Source: Hyphomicrobiales bacterium (GTDB lineage: Bacteria > Pseudomonadota > Alphaproteobacteria > Rhizobiales > Rhizobiaceae). From it: DNA of 64,000 nt. The position numbers and the translations under genes were made by a program. The stretch spans positions 1-64,000 of the forward strand of contig UCLB01000006.1 of the NCBI GenBank assembly GCA_900473205.1, read 5' to 3'. Of the stretch, positions 37,581-45,901 are shown piece after piece. The notes under the pieces are model-generated. The model did not search any database. It saw only the letters and a list, made by a program, of their open reading frames with translations, and was not told the DNA's origin. Within the stretch, counting starts at the first letter, position 1; every line of letters starts with the position of its first letter.

Positions 37581-37589
37581 GGCGCGGGA

Positions 37590-38015
37590 TCAACCGCGCT
37601 TGCGGCGCAGGCGGATGACCACGTCCACATGGGCAATTTCCATGCCCTCGGGTGGTTCCGGCAGGTTGTCGATCTGCAGATTGTTGACCGGAATATCCAG
37701 AACCTCGTTCTCACCCTCGACAAAGAAGTGATGGTGATCCGACACGTTGGTGTCGAAATAGGTCTTGGCACCTTCGACGGCCAGAACGCGAATAAGCCCG
37801 GCTTCGGTAAACTGGTGCAGAGTGTTGTAAACGGTTGCCAGCGAAATCGGCACGCCGGCGTTCACGGCTTCGTCATGCAGCTCTTCCACCGTCAGATGCC
37901 GGTCACCCTTGGCGAACAGAAGGTCGCCCAGTGCCACGCGCTGACGTGTTGGCCGCAGGCCAAAGCGGCGCAACCGTGTTCCGATATCCAGTGTGGCGTC
38001 AAATGCCATGCTCAT
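37590..38015 (-). CDS. irr: iron response regulator Irr (Fur superfamily)
   Basis: Transcription regulator of 141 residues that accumulates when heme/iron is low, represses iron-consuming functions and relieves uptake. The Fur-type winged helix (GLRPTRQRVALGDLLF at about 20-35, then LATVYNTLHQFTEAGLI) is followed by the metal/heme-binding DHHHFF near residue 95. The N-terminal heme regulatory motif GCPWHD of Bradyrhizobium Irr is absent, as in Agrobacterium and Rhizobium versions. The start at 38015 or 38009 is chosen by family length; 35 upstream codons in frame look non-coding. It lies divergent from fabA. Confidence 0.92.
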   Translation of the reverse strand: MSMAFDATLDIGTRLRRFGLRPTRQRVALGDLLFAKGDRHLTVEELHDEAVNAGVPISLATVYNTLHQFTEAGLIRVLAVEGAKTYFDTNVSDHHHFFVEGENEVLDIPVNNLQIDNLPEPPEGMEIAHVDVVIRLRRKRG

Positions 38016-38313
38016 TCGGCCCCAAAAACCGGTGAAATAAACCCAATTTAGAAAGCATATAACTTTTACGAGCAGTGCTTTCAATAGTTTCCGCCAGCCA
38101 AGCGCGGCAATTGGCTGCAAAGCGGCGGTTTTTGCAAATTTCCTCTGGTTCCGGCCTTTCGCTTCCTGTATGCGGGCGCCATGTTTAGACGAGGCCTCTG
38201 AAAAGAGCGAGACGTGGCCGGATATGCAAGCTGCCCTTGTGGCGCTTCATTTTGAACCTAACTTGCTCTACAGAAGTCGTTCAACAACTGGTCAACGGGG
38301 AAACGGAAGCAAT
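38016..38313. other. 298-base gap between irr and fabA
   Basis: Divergent promoter region. No gene is seen. There is a lone Irr-type half-site (TTTAGAA near 38048) but no complete Irr or RirA box that I can defend. Confidence 0.45.
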
Positions 38314-38829
38314 ATGGCAACGAGGCAATCGAGCTACAATTACGAGGAAATTCTGGCATGTGGACGTGGCGAACTCTTTGGCCCCGGCAATGCGCAGCTT
38401 CCTCTGCCTCCTATGCTCATGGTTCACCGCATCACTGAAATCTCCGAAACCGGCGGCGCCCACGACAAGGGTTTCATCCGCGCGGAATATGATGTGTCTC
38501 CGGACGACTGGTATTTCCCATGCCATTTTCAGGGCAATCCCATCATGCCCGGCTGCCTCGGTCTCGATGGCATGTGGCAGCTGACCGGCTTTTTCCTCGG
38601 CTGGCTGGGTGAGCCCGGTCGTGGCATGGCGCTCTCTACGGGCGAAGTCAAATTCAAGGGCATGGTTCGCCCGGAAACAAAGCTTCTTCAATACGGCATC
38701 GATTTCAAGCGCGTCATGCGCGGTCGCCTCGTTCTCGGCACCGCCGACGGCTGGCTGAAGGCCGATGGCGAAACCATTTATCAAGCGTCGGACCTGCGTG
38801 TCGGCCTGTCGAAAGAAAAGACCGCCTGA
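38314..38829 (+). CDS. fabA: 3-hydroxydecanoyl-ACP dehydratase/isomerase FabA
   Basis: Bifunctional enzyme of 171 residues that dehydrates 3-hydroxydecanoyl-ACP and isomerises trans-2 to cis-3-decenoyl-ACP, the branch point for unsaturated fatty acids. Catalytic His71 lies in [15 protein letters not shown] and Asp85 in [15 protein letters not shown], one position from the E. coli residues. GEVKFKGMV near 108 is also family-specific. The ATG at 38314 is preceded by GGAAG. It heads fabA-fabB-fabI, all spaced for co-transcription. Confidence 0.96.
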   Translation: MATRQSSYNYEEILACGRGELFGPGNAQLPLPPMLMVHRITEISETGGAHDKGFIRAEYDVSPDDWYFPCHFQGNPIMPGCLGLDGMWQLTGFFLGWLGEPGRGMALSTGEVKFKGMVRPETKLLQYGIDFKRVMRGRLVLGTADGWLKADGETIYQASDLRVGLSKEKTA

Positions 38830-38904
38830 CCCCTGACGTTTGTGCGTGGCGGTTTTCGCCCAGAACAGACACGTCAGTCGGCAAACAAAGAAAAGGTCAA
38901 CTTT

Positions 38905-40128
38905 ATGAGAAGAGTTGTAGTCACCGGCCTCGGTATTGTTTCATCGATCGGCAGCGATGCCGCAGAGGTTACGGCGTCCTTAAGAGATGCGAAGTCGGGA
39001 ATCTCGTTCTCACCGGATTTTGCCGAACATGGCTTCAAGTGCCAGGTCTGGGGCAAGCCATCGCTCGACCCTACCGATCTGGTCGATCGTCGCGCCATGC
39101 GGTTCCTGTCCCAGGGTGGCGCGTGGAACCACGTTGCCATGAAGCAGGCGATTGCCGATTCCGGTCTGGAAGAAAGCGTCATCAGCGGCAATGAGCGCAC
39201 CGGCATCATCATGGGTTCGGGTGGTCCGTCCACCCGCACCATCGTTGAGGCATCGGATATCACGCTGAAGAACAACAGCCCCAAGCGCATTGGCCCGTTC
39301 GCCGTGCCGAAGGCCATGTCTTCGACCGCATCCGCCACGCTTGCCACATGGTTCAAAATCCACGGCGTCAACTACTCCATCTCGTCTGCCTGCTCGACCT
39401 CCGCGCATTGCATCGGCAACGCGGCGGAAATGATCCAGTGGGGCAAGCAGGATGTGATGTTTGCGGGCGGCCATGAAGATCTCGACTGGTCCATGTCGAA
39501 CCTGTTCGACGCCATGGGTGCCATGTCGTCCAAATATAACGACACACCATCGGTCGCTTCGCGCGCCTATGACGCCAACCGCGACGGCTTCGTCATCGCT
39601 GGCGGTGCCGGCGTTCTGGTTCTGGAAGAGCTGGAACATGCCAAGGCACGCGGCGCGAAGATTTACGCCGAAATCGTCGGTTACGGCGCAACATCTGACG
39701 GTTACGACATGGTCGCGCCATCGGGTGAGGGCGCCATCCGCTGCATGCGTCAGGCCTTAGCGACCGTGAAGGGTGACGTCGATTACATCAACACCCACGG
39801 CACCTCCACACCTGTTGGCGACAGCAAGGAAATCGGCGCTATCCGCGAAGTGTTCGGCGCCAACATTCCGCATGTCCAGTCCACCAAGTCGCTGACGGGC
39901 CACTCGCTCGGCGCTGCCGGTGTGCAGGAATCCATCTATGGCCTGTTGATGATGCAGGAACGTTTCATCGGCGAAAGCGCGCATATCGAAACGCTCGATC
40001 CTGAATTCGAAGGCGTGAACATCGTTCGCAAGCGCATCGACAATGCCAAGATCGATACGGTTCTGTCCAATTCCTTCGGCTTCGGCGGCACCAATGCCAC
40101 GCTCGTCTTCCAGCGCTACAACGGATAA
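38905..40128 (+). CDS. fabB: 3-oxoacyl-ACP synthase I FabB
   Basis: Condensing enzyme of 407 residues that elongates the cis-3-decenoyl product of FabA. The active-site Cys163 lies in [13 protein letters not shown], the same number as in E. coli FabB. The two His residues are in [13 protein letters not shown] near 298 and [11 protein letters not shown] near 333, and the final [11 protein letters not shown] is typical. The start at 38905 ([12 protein letters not shown]) is the conserved N-terminus; 21 codons upstream in frame are discounted. It lies 75 bases after fabA and six before fabI. Confidence 0.96.
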   Translation: MRRVVVTGLGIVSSIGSDAAEVTASLRDAKSGISFSPDFAEHGFKCQVWGKPSLDPTDLVDRRAMRFLSQGGAWNHVAMKQAIADSGLEESVISGNERTGIIMGSGGPSTRTIVEASDITLKNNSPKRIGPFAVPKAMSSTASATLATWFKIHGVNYSISSACSTSAHCIGNAAEMIQWGKQDVMFAGGHEDLDWSMSNLFDAMGAMSSKYNDTPSVASRAYDANRDGFVIAGGAGVLVLEELEHAKARGAKIYAEIVGYGATSDGYDMVAPSGEGAIRCMRQALATVKGDVDYINTHGTSTPVGDSKEIGAIREVFGANIPHVQSTKSLTGHSLGAAGVQESIYGLLMMQERFIGESAHIETLDPEFEGVNIVRKRIDNAKIDTVLSNSFGFGGTNATLVFQRYNG

Positions 40129-40134
40129 TTGCCC

Positions 40135-40941
40135 ATGAATGGCATCATGCAGGGAAAACGCGGCCTCATCATGGGTGTCGCAAACAACCACTCCATCGCC
40201 TGGGGCATCTCCAAGGCGCTGGCCGCCCAGGGCGCGGAGCTTGCCTTTACCTATCAGGGTGAGGCTCTGGGCAAGCGTGTGAAGCCGCTGGCCGGAGAAC
40301 TTGGCTCGGATTTCATCGTTCCCTGCGACGTCGAGGATATCGCCTCGGTGGATGCCCTGTTTGATGCCGTGCGTGAGCGCTGGGGTTCGCTGGATTTCGT
40401 CGTCCACGCCATCGGCTTTTCCGACAAGAACGAGCTGAAGGGTCTCTACGCGGATACGACGCGCGCAAACTTCAGCCGCACCATGGTCATTTCCTGCTTC
40501 TCCTTTACGGAAATCGCCAAGCGGGCTGCCGAACTGATGACCAATGGTGGCTCCATGCTGACGCTGACCTATAATGGCTCCCAGCGCGTCATTCCCAACT
40601 ACAACGTGATGGGCGTGGCCAAGGCGGCTCTCGAAGCCTCCGTGCGCTACCTCGCTGCCGATTACGGCCCGAAGGGCATTCGCGTCAACGCCATTTCCGC
40701 CGGTCCGGTGCGTACACTGGCAGGCGCTGGCATCTCGGATGCGCGCGCGATTTTCTCCTGGAACCAGAAGAATGCACCGATGCGCCGCACGCCTGACATC
40801 GAGGATATCGGTGGCTCCGCGCTATACCTGCTGTCCAACCTGTCGCGTGGCGTGACAGGCGAATGTCATTACGTTGATGGCGGCTTCAACATCACGTCGA
40901 TTCCGACGCTGGAAGTACTTTACAACGCCGACAGCGAGTAA
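40135..40941 (+). CDS. fabI: enoyl-ACP reductase FabI
   Basis: NADH-dependent reductase of 268 residues completing each cycle of fatty acid elongation. LIMGVANNHSIAWGIS at residues 11-26 is the FabI nucleotide-binding start, and the YNVMGVAK block holds the Tyr-x6-Lys catalytic pair. The sequence around IGFSDKNEL near 98 matches the family. The ATG at 40135 was chosen over a TTG two codons earlier. The genome may carry other enoyl reductases. The operon ends at the terminator at 40962. Confidence 0.95.
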   Translation: MNGIMQGKRGLIMGVANNHSIAWGISKALAAQGAELAFTYQGEALGKRVKPLAGELGSDFIVPCDVEDIASVDALFDAVRERWGSLDFVVHAIGFSDKNELKGLYADTTRANFSRTMVISCFSFTEIAKRAAELMTNGGSMLTLTYNGSQRVIPNYNVMGVAKAALEASVRYLAADYGPKGIRVNAISAGPVRTLAGAGISDARAIFSWNQKNAPMRRTPDIEDIGGSALYLLSNLSRGVTGECHYVDGGFNITSIPTLEVLYNADSE

Positions 40942-40961
40942 GGCGAAGCGCTGACACAATG

Positions 40962-40992
40962 AAAAAAGCCCGGTCATGCCGGGCTTTTTGTT
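40962..40992. terminator. bidirectional terminator after fabI
   Basis: AAAAAAGCCCGG and CCGGGCTTTTTG form a strong stem with a TCATG loop, flanked by A and T runs. It serves fabI (plus) and the amidohydrolase gene (minus). Confidence 0.88.
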
Positions 40993-41005
40993 ATCTGCTT
41001 TCCAC

Positions 41006-41872
41006 TCAGACCGGGTCGAAACCGAAGAGTTCTTCCGGGTTTGTCACCAACGCCTTGTGGCGGGCTTCCTCCGATGGCAGCCATGACAGGACCGTGTCCA
41101 GCAGGTCGGCATCGTCAGGATATTCCGCGGTGGTCTTTGCATTGTTGTGTGGCCAGTTGGTGCCCCAGATGATGCGGTCCGGGGCGTATTCGGCAATCAC
41201 GCGGGCGATGGCGGCGATGTCTTCGAAATCGGGTCCGCCGGAACGGCTGGATTCGTAACAGCCTGCAAATTTGAACCAGCAATTGCCCTTGTCGATCAAC
41301 CGCTTCAACGCTGCGATCTGTGGGCTATCCGGCGTCACGCCTGCGAAGAACTTGCCGTGATGGTCGAAGATCCAGCGGCTCTTGATGGCCGACAGGCGCT
41401 CCTCGTGATCGAGAATGTGGGAGCCATCGAACTGGACGGCAATGCACCAGCCGAGTTCCTGGGCAATGCTGTCGACCTCTTCCAGATGCGTCAGATCGAC
41501 CGCGCCGCCGGGTAGGTCCATGATGCGTGCGCCGACGACACCGACCTCGATCAGTTCCTGCAATTCATCGAGTGGTGTCTCGCGGGTGACGACTGCGACA
41601 CCCTTAGCAACGCGGCCCATGGCACGCAGGCAGGCGATGAGATTGCCATTGTCGCGCTGGTGGGCATTGCCCTGGGTGATGACGACGCGGTCGATGCCGA
41701 TCCAAGTCATCAGGCGACGATATTCGTCCGGTCCCGGCGTGCCCTCGGGCGCGGGTGGGCCACCGGCCAGCCCCGGAAAGTCGGGCAGATACATGTGCAT
41801 TTGCGTGTCGATGGCGCCTTTGGGCATGGCGATGCGTGGCTGTCTGCCCTCGAACGTTCGTGTCAGTGTCAT
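41006..41872 (-). CDS. amidohydrolase-2 family protein (lactonase/decarboxylase-like)
   Basis: TIM-barrel metal enzyme of 288 residues in the amidohydrolase-2 (PF04909) family. The opening IDTQMHMYLPDFPG is a variant of the usual DxHxH motif in which the first His is replaced by Gln. IFDHHGKFF near 170 and IIWGTNWPHNN near 238 supply later metal or substrate contacts. Relatives include galactarolactone isomerase and 2-pyrone-4,6-dicarboxylate lactonase of proteobacteria. The start at 41872 is supported by GGAGG seven bases upstream. The adjacent GntR regulator is probably its controller. The substrate, perhaps a sugar acid lactone, is a guess. Confidence 0.78.
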   Translation of the reverse strand: MTLTRTFEGRQPRIAMPKGAIDTQMHMYLPDFPGLAGGPPAPEGTPGPDEYRRLMTWIGIDRVVITQGNAHQRDNGNLIACLRAMGRVAKGVAVVTRETPLDELQELIEVGVVGARIMDLPGGAVDLTHLEEVDSIAQELGWCIAVQFDGSHILDHEERLSAIKSRWIFDHHGKFFAGVTPDSPQIAALKRLIDKGNCWFKFAGCYESSRSGGPDFEDIAAIARVIAEYAPDRIIWGTNWPHNNAKTTAEYPDDADLLDTVLSWLPSEEARHKALVTNPEELFGFDPV

Positions 41873-41964
41873 GAGGTTCCTCCGGGCATCATGGCCCTGC
41901 TTGATACGGAAAGCGCCATGCGTCCTCCTGCGACGCATCGACGTGCTTTCGCGGGTATAAGGCC

Positions 41965-42726
41965 TTAGCGTTCCACCTGACGCAGCATGGCGCGGTAACG
42001 CTGCTGGCTTCCCTTCAGATGCTGGCGCATGGCTTCGCGGGCGGCAGCGGCATCGCCGTCTGAAATGGCATGGGCAATGGCGTCATGCTCTTTTTGAAGC
42101 TGCTGCAGATAAGAGGCTGCGGCTTTTTCGGATTGCGACGAGCGAAGGGCTGCGCGCGGAATGACATTCTGGCCCATCACTTCCAGAAACTCGCGGAAAC
42201 GCGGATTGTTGGTCGCATCGGCAATGGCAAGGTGAAGCTTGAAATCGGCTTCGGCGGTCGGCTTGCCGTTTTCGATGCAGTCCTGAACGGCGGACAGGCA
42301 ACGGATGATCGCCTCTTCCTGTGCCGGAGACCTGCGCACGGCGGCAAGTTCCGCGGCTTCGGTTTCCACGGCAGCACGCAGTTCCAGAAGTTCGATGATG
42401 GACGAGATACGGTCGTGGTCCACATCCTGAAACGGCTGTGGCTGCTGTGTGGGCAGGGTCAGCACGAAGATACCGGCGCCATGGCGCGCTTCGACCAGCT
42501 TGTCGGCACGCAAGGCGGCGACTGCCTCGCGCACAACGGTACGGCTGACCTTGTAAAGCTCCGTCAGGCCCGCTTCGCTGGGCAGCTTGTCGCCGGGCTT
42601 GTAGACACCAGACAGAATGGCCTGACGCAGGGCATCGGCCGTCTGGCTGACAAGCGAGCCGCCAGCGCGACCGATAGAGGAACTTTCTTTCGCGCCGCCT
42701 TCGACGGTTTCATTGAAGCTGGCCAA
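41965..42726 (-). CDS. GntR-family (FadR subfamily) transcription regulator
   Basis: Regulator of 253 residues. The winged helix-turn-helix is at about 25-95 (LRQAILSGVYKPGDKLPSE to HGAGIFV), and an all-helical FCD ligand-binding domain occupies about 115-245. It starts with TTG at 42726: GGAG lies six bases upstream and there is no ATG before the DNA-binding domain. FCD regulators usually respond to carboxylic or sugar acids, in line with the amidohydrolase gene just downstream on the same strand, 92 bases away. Confidence 0.88.
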   Translation of the reverse strand: MASFNETVEGGAKESSSIGRAGGSLVSQTADALRQAILSGVYKPGDKLPSEAGLTELYKVSRTVVREAVAALRADKLVEARHGAGIFVLTLPTQQPQPFQDVDHDRISSIIELLELRAAVETEAAELAAVRRSPAQEEAIIRCLSAVQDCIENGKPTAEADFKLHLAIADATNNPRFREFLEVMGQNVIPRAALRSSQSEKAAASYLQQLQKEHDAIAHAISDGDAAAAREAMRQHLKGSQQRYRAMLRQVER

Positions 42727-43010
42727 TATTCACTCCAGGCAATTTGAGACATCGCTGATGCGGGCTGTCTTCGTTATCGTTTATATTCTGCAAATATCCA
42801 GTAATTCAGCAAAATAGGCAATATTTATATTATTTCCGGCATTCACTGATATGATCTCCGGTAATTTGGCCGGGAATGCAAGGAATCGTTCCAATACAGG
42901 AAATGCGATATTTTCACGAAAGAAAATGTAAACGAAGCCGCCATATAATTGTATCGCATAAAAGCTTTCGGGCAGACATGCTTTCCCGTCATGAAGATTG
43001 AAAAAGCTCG
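42727..43010. other. 284-base AT-rich gap upstream of the pseudopilin pair
   Basis: Noticeably more AT-rich than its surroundings (around 42780-42970). An open frame on the minus strand here has no family resemblance or ribosome-binding site and is probably chance. The region presumably holds divergent promoters. Confidence 0.4.
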
Positions 43011-43595
43011 ATGCGATCACTGGTTTCCAAATTCCCACTGGCCCGGCGGTTTGCGCGCTCGCGTGATGGCACGGCAGCCATAGAATTCGCCATTCTGGCC
43101 ATTCCCTACTTCGTCGTCGTTTTCGCCATCATCGAAACCTTTCTGGCAATGATGGCCGAGCAACTGGTGACGAATGCGACAGACACCATGGCGCGCAAGC
43201 TGCGTACGGGGCAAATCGCCAGCACAATCACGCAGGAAGAGTTCAGAAAGCAGTTCTGTGCCGAGGTCTCTATCCTGATCACCTGCTCGGCAGAAGAGAT
43301 CAAGACGCCCAAACAGCTCTATATCGATCTTCGGCAATTCAGCACCTTCGCCGCCATTCCCAAAACCATACCGCTGGTGCCGAACGGCCAATATTACGAT
43401 CTGGATTCCTCGGCCTTCGGATTTTCACCGGGCGGTCCGGTCTCCATCAATATGCTGCGGGTCTATTATCGCTGGCCGGTCATAACAGATCTGGTCCGGC
43501 CATATCTGACCAACATCCGTCCGAGGGATGGCTCCATGCCCTCCCATTTTCTGATCGTTGCGACGGACGCCTTCCGCAATGAGGCCTATCAGTGA
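43011..43595 (+). CDS. TadE/TadG-type pseudopilin
   Basis: Membrane-anchored protein of 194 residues. A basic start (MRSLVSKFPLARRFARSRDG) leads to TAAIEFAILAIPYFVVVFAIIETF, the TadE-like N-terminal span with the conserved Glu after the processing site. The rest is probably periplasmic, with two cysteines near 85-93. TadE/F proteins are minor pilins of Flp/Tad pili processed by a prepilin peptidase. It is translationally coupled to a second pseudopilin gene by a four-base overlap. No tad assembly genes are nearby. Confidence 0.8.
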   Translation: MRSLVSKFPLARRFARSRDGTAAIEFAILAIPYFVVVFAIIETFLAMMAEQLVTNATDTMARKLRTGQIASTITQEEFRKQFCAEVSILITCSAEEIKTPKQLYIDLRQFSTFAAIPKTIPLVPNGQYYDLDSSAFGFSPGGPVSINMLRVYYRWPVITDLVRPYLTNIRPRDGSMPSHFLIVATDAFRNEAYQ

Positions 43596-44185
43596 GCGTG
43601 CCGATGATGACACAGTCAAAACGCGCCCTGCGCGCATTGGGGCAGACCTTCAAACGGCTGAAGCAGGACAAGCAGGGCGTTGGCGCTGTCGAGTTCGCCA
43701 TCATCTTTCCGCTGCTGCTGGCGCTCTACATCACCGCTTTCGAGCTGACGATCGGTTTTAGCGTCTATAAGCGCGCGACCCGTGCAGCGGGCGCCATCGC
43801 CGATCTGGCCTCGCAGCCGCAGACCGTCAACAAGGCCTATCTCAACACGATGGAAGATGTTGCCGCGGGGATTTTTGTGCCCTACGCCACCACCGGCCTG
43901 ACATTGAAGATCAGCGGTATTCAGGTGGATGCCAACAAGATCGCGAAGATCAGCTGGTCCTGGGATCAGGACGACAAGCGGCCTTATGCGGTCAACTCCA
44001 TCGTCAATATTCCCGATAATCTGCGCCAGCCCAACGCGTTTCTGGTGCATGCGGAGCTGACGATACCGCACACGCTGTTGATGTTCATGTCATCGGTATC
44101 AACATCGATCAGGCCCATCACCATCGGTCGCGACTATTACTTCGCCAAGCGTGAAGCCGACCCGATCACCTGCGGCGATTGCTGA
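43592..44185 (+). CDS. TadE-type pseudopilin
   Basis: Second pseudopilin-like protein, 197 residues. GVGAVEFAIIFPLLLALYITAFELT near residue 29 is the TadE transmembrane/processing segment, again with Glu at the key place. The remainder is predicted periplasmic and ends in a Cys pair (TCGDC). It starts at GTG 43592 overlapping the preceding stop (GTGA); an ATG at 43604 is an alternative. A strong terminator follows 25 bases later, so the two genes are a complete transcription unit on their own. Confidence 0.8.
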   Translation: MSVPMMTQSKRALRALGQTFKRLKQDKQGVGAVEFAIIFPLLLALYITAFELTIGFSVYKRATRAAGAIADLASQPQTVNKAYLNTMEDVAAGIFVPYATTGLTLKISGIQVDANKIAKISWSWDQDDKRPYAVNSIVNIPDNLRQPNAFLVHAELTIPHTLLMFMSSVSTSIRPITIGRDYYFAKREADPITCGDC

Positions 44186-44209
44186 GCCGCCACGGACATC
44201 CAGACATGA

Positions 44210-44246
44210 CAACGCCGCGGGATCGATCTGATCCCGCGGCGTTTTT
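44210..44246. terminator. bidirectional terminator
   Basis: AACGCCGCGGGATC and GATCCCGCGGCGTT form a 14-base perfect stem with a five-base loop, followed on the plus strand by a T run. It separates the convergent pseudopilin and transporter genes. Confidence 0.88.
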
Positions 44247-44260
44247 GGTTTCGACATGTC

Positions 44261-45586
44261 TTATTCGGACGGCATATCCAGCGTCCGGCTGAAATATAGC
44301 GCGACGATGGTGCAGAGTGCGCCGGAGAGAAGATAAATCCCCACCGCAAACAGGCCGAATTTCGACGAGAAGCCGAGAGCGACCAGCGGCGCAAAACCCG
44401 CACCGATCAGCCATGATATATCCGACGTCAAAGACGCACCAGTATAGCGATATTCACGGCTGAAGCGGGACGCGAGCGCACCACCGGACTGGCCGAAGGA
44501 GAGGCCAAGTAGAGCGAACCCGATCAGGACGAAGAGGTAGCGACCGATATCGCCCGATGCCAGAAGAATCGGGGCAATGAAGCTGAAGATCGCGATCAGG
44601 GCAGCCGCAATGCCGATCAGCTTGCGACGACCGATCTTGTCCGACAGCACACCCGAAACGACGATCATGCCGCCGGCGATAATGGCGCTGACGAACTGCA
44701 CGAACAGGAAGTCGGACACTCGCTGATTGGTATTGAGCGATACCCAGCTGAGCGGAAACACAGTGACGAGGTGGAAGAGCGCAAAACTTGCCAGCGGCAC
44801 GAAGGCACCGGTCACAACGACGCGGGACTGGTTGCGCAGCATCTGGAACATCGGCTTGGGTTCCAGCTCATGCTGTTGCAGCATGGTCTGGAATTCGGGC
44901 GTCACGATCATGCGAAGGCGGGCAAACAGCGCCAGAACATTGAGCGCCAGTGCCACGAAGAACGGGAAGCGCCAGCCCCAGGCCAGGAATTCCGGGTTGG
45001 ACAGCTGCGTGGTGAAGATGATGAAGAAGGCGCTGGCCAGACCAAAGCCCATGGCAGCACCCAGTTGCGGCATCATCGCGTACCAGCCGCGCTGTCTTTC
45101 CGGCGCATTCATGGCCAGAAGCGAAACGAGACCATCCCATGCACCGCCAAGGCCAACGCCCTGTCCAATGCGGAACACGGCGAGCAGGATCGGCGCGAGC
45201 ATGCCAGCGTCGTCATAGGACGGCAGGAAACTGATCGCCATGGTCGATCCACAGAGGGTGAACAGCGCTGCGGTCAATTTGACGGCGCGTCCGAACTTGC
45301 GGTCGATCTGCAAAAACAGGAGAGAGCCAATCGGGCGGGCGATGAAGGCGAGCGAGAAAACGGCGAAGGAATAGAGCGTTGCCGTGAGAGGGTCGACAAA
45401 CGAGAAGAAGACGTGAGGGAAGACCAGCGCCGATGCGATGGCATAAACGAAGAAGTCGAAAAATTCCGTCATTCTGGCCAGGATGACCGCGATCGTAATG
45501 CGATCGGGATCGACAGCGACAGGCGTCGTCGGTTGGCCGTTCGTTCCTTTATGATCTTTATAAGTGGCCGTATCCGTGTAGCTCAT
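44261..45586 (-). CDS. MFS transporter, metabolite:proton symporter (MHS) type
   Basis: Inner-membrane permease of 441 residues with 12 predicted spans. The MHS-type opening ARMTEFFDFFVYAIASALVF near residue 40, RPIGSLLFLQIDRKFGR near 88 (the loop 2-3 signature) and FRIGQGVGLGGAWDGL near 142 match the family that imports dicarboxylates, betaines or aromatic acids with protons. The ATG at 45586 follows a near-perfect GGAGG; 15 codons upstream in frame are discounted. Gene neighbours give no substrate clue. Confidence 0.85.
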   Translation of the reverse strand: MSYTDTATYKDHKGTNGQPTTPVAVDPDRITIAVILARMTEFFDFFVYAIASALVFPHVFFSFVDPLTATLYSFAVFSLAFIARPIGSLLFLQIDRKFGRAVKLTAALFTLCGSTMAISFLPSYDDAGMLAPILLAVFRIGQGVGLGGAWDGLVSLLAMNAPERQRGWYAMMPQLGAAMGFGLASAFFIIFTTQLSNPEFLAWGWRFPFFVALALNVLALFARLRMIVTPEFQTMLQQHELEPKPMFQMLRNQSRVVVTGAFVPLASFALFHLVTVFPLSWVSLNTNQRVSDFLFVQFVSAIIAGGMIVVSGVLSDKIGRRKLIGIAAALIAIFSFIAPILLASGDIGRYLFVLIGFALLGLSFGQSGGALASRFSREYRYTGASLTSDISWLIGAGFAPLVALGFSSKFGLFAVGIYLLSGALCTIVALYFSRTLDMPSE

Positions 45587-45901
45587 AAAATTCCCTCCTG
45601 AATATGGGCACGCCATGTGTGTAACGCTCACGGCTCCTCATCCGTTCACATCACATGCGGCGGATTGTCACACAGGGGTTCAAGGCCGTCAAATGAAGAT
45701 TGCTTGTAAGGGGTTGCCCATGCGGCATCCTATGAGATAATGCGTCACTTTCTACATTCAGATGTCTTTTCATGCGCCGCGATGATTGCGGTCTGAAAGT
45801 TATGTTGCACCGCGACAAACTACCTCATGTCATTTATGACGTTTGATAAGTATACGCCACAATACCCAAAACAGTACGAGTCCCAAAACGTGCGCACGCT
45901 T
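45587..45901. other. 315-base region upstream of cyoABCD
   Basis: No gene seen. It holds the divergent MFS and cyo promoters. A small palindrome GTCATTTATGAC (45829-45840, arms GTCAT/ATGAC) lies about 60 bases before cyoA and might be an operator. I could not assign it to a known oxygen or redox regulator. Confidence 0.45.

Noticed and set aside
38016-38313. Irr or RirA autoregulatory box in the irr/fabA gap
   Set aside because: Only a lone TTTAGAA half-site was found, and no TGA-N9-TCA spacing fits.
42781-43038. 85-codon minus-strand open frame in the AT-rich gap before the pseudopilins
   Set aside because: No recognisable domain or ribosome-binding site, and it overlaps the start of a supported plus-strand gene.
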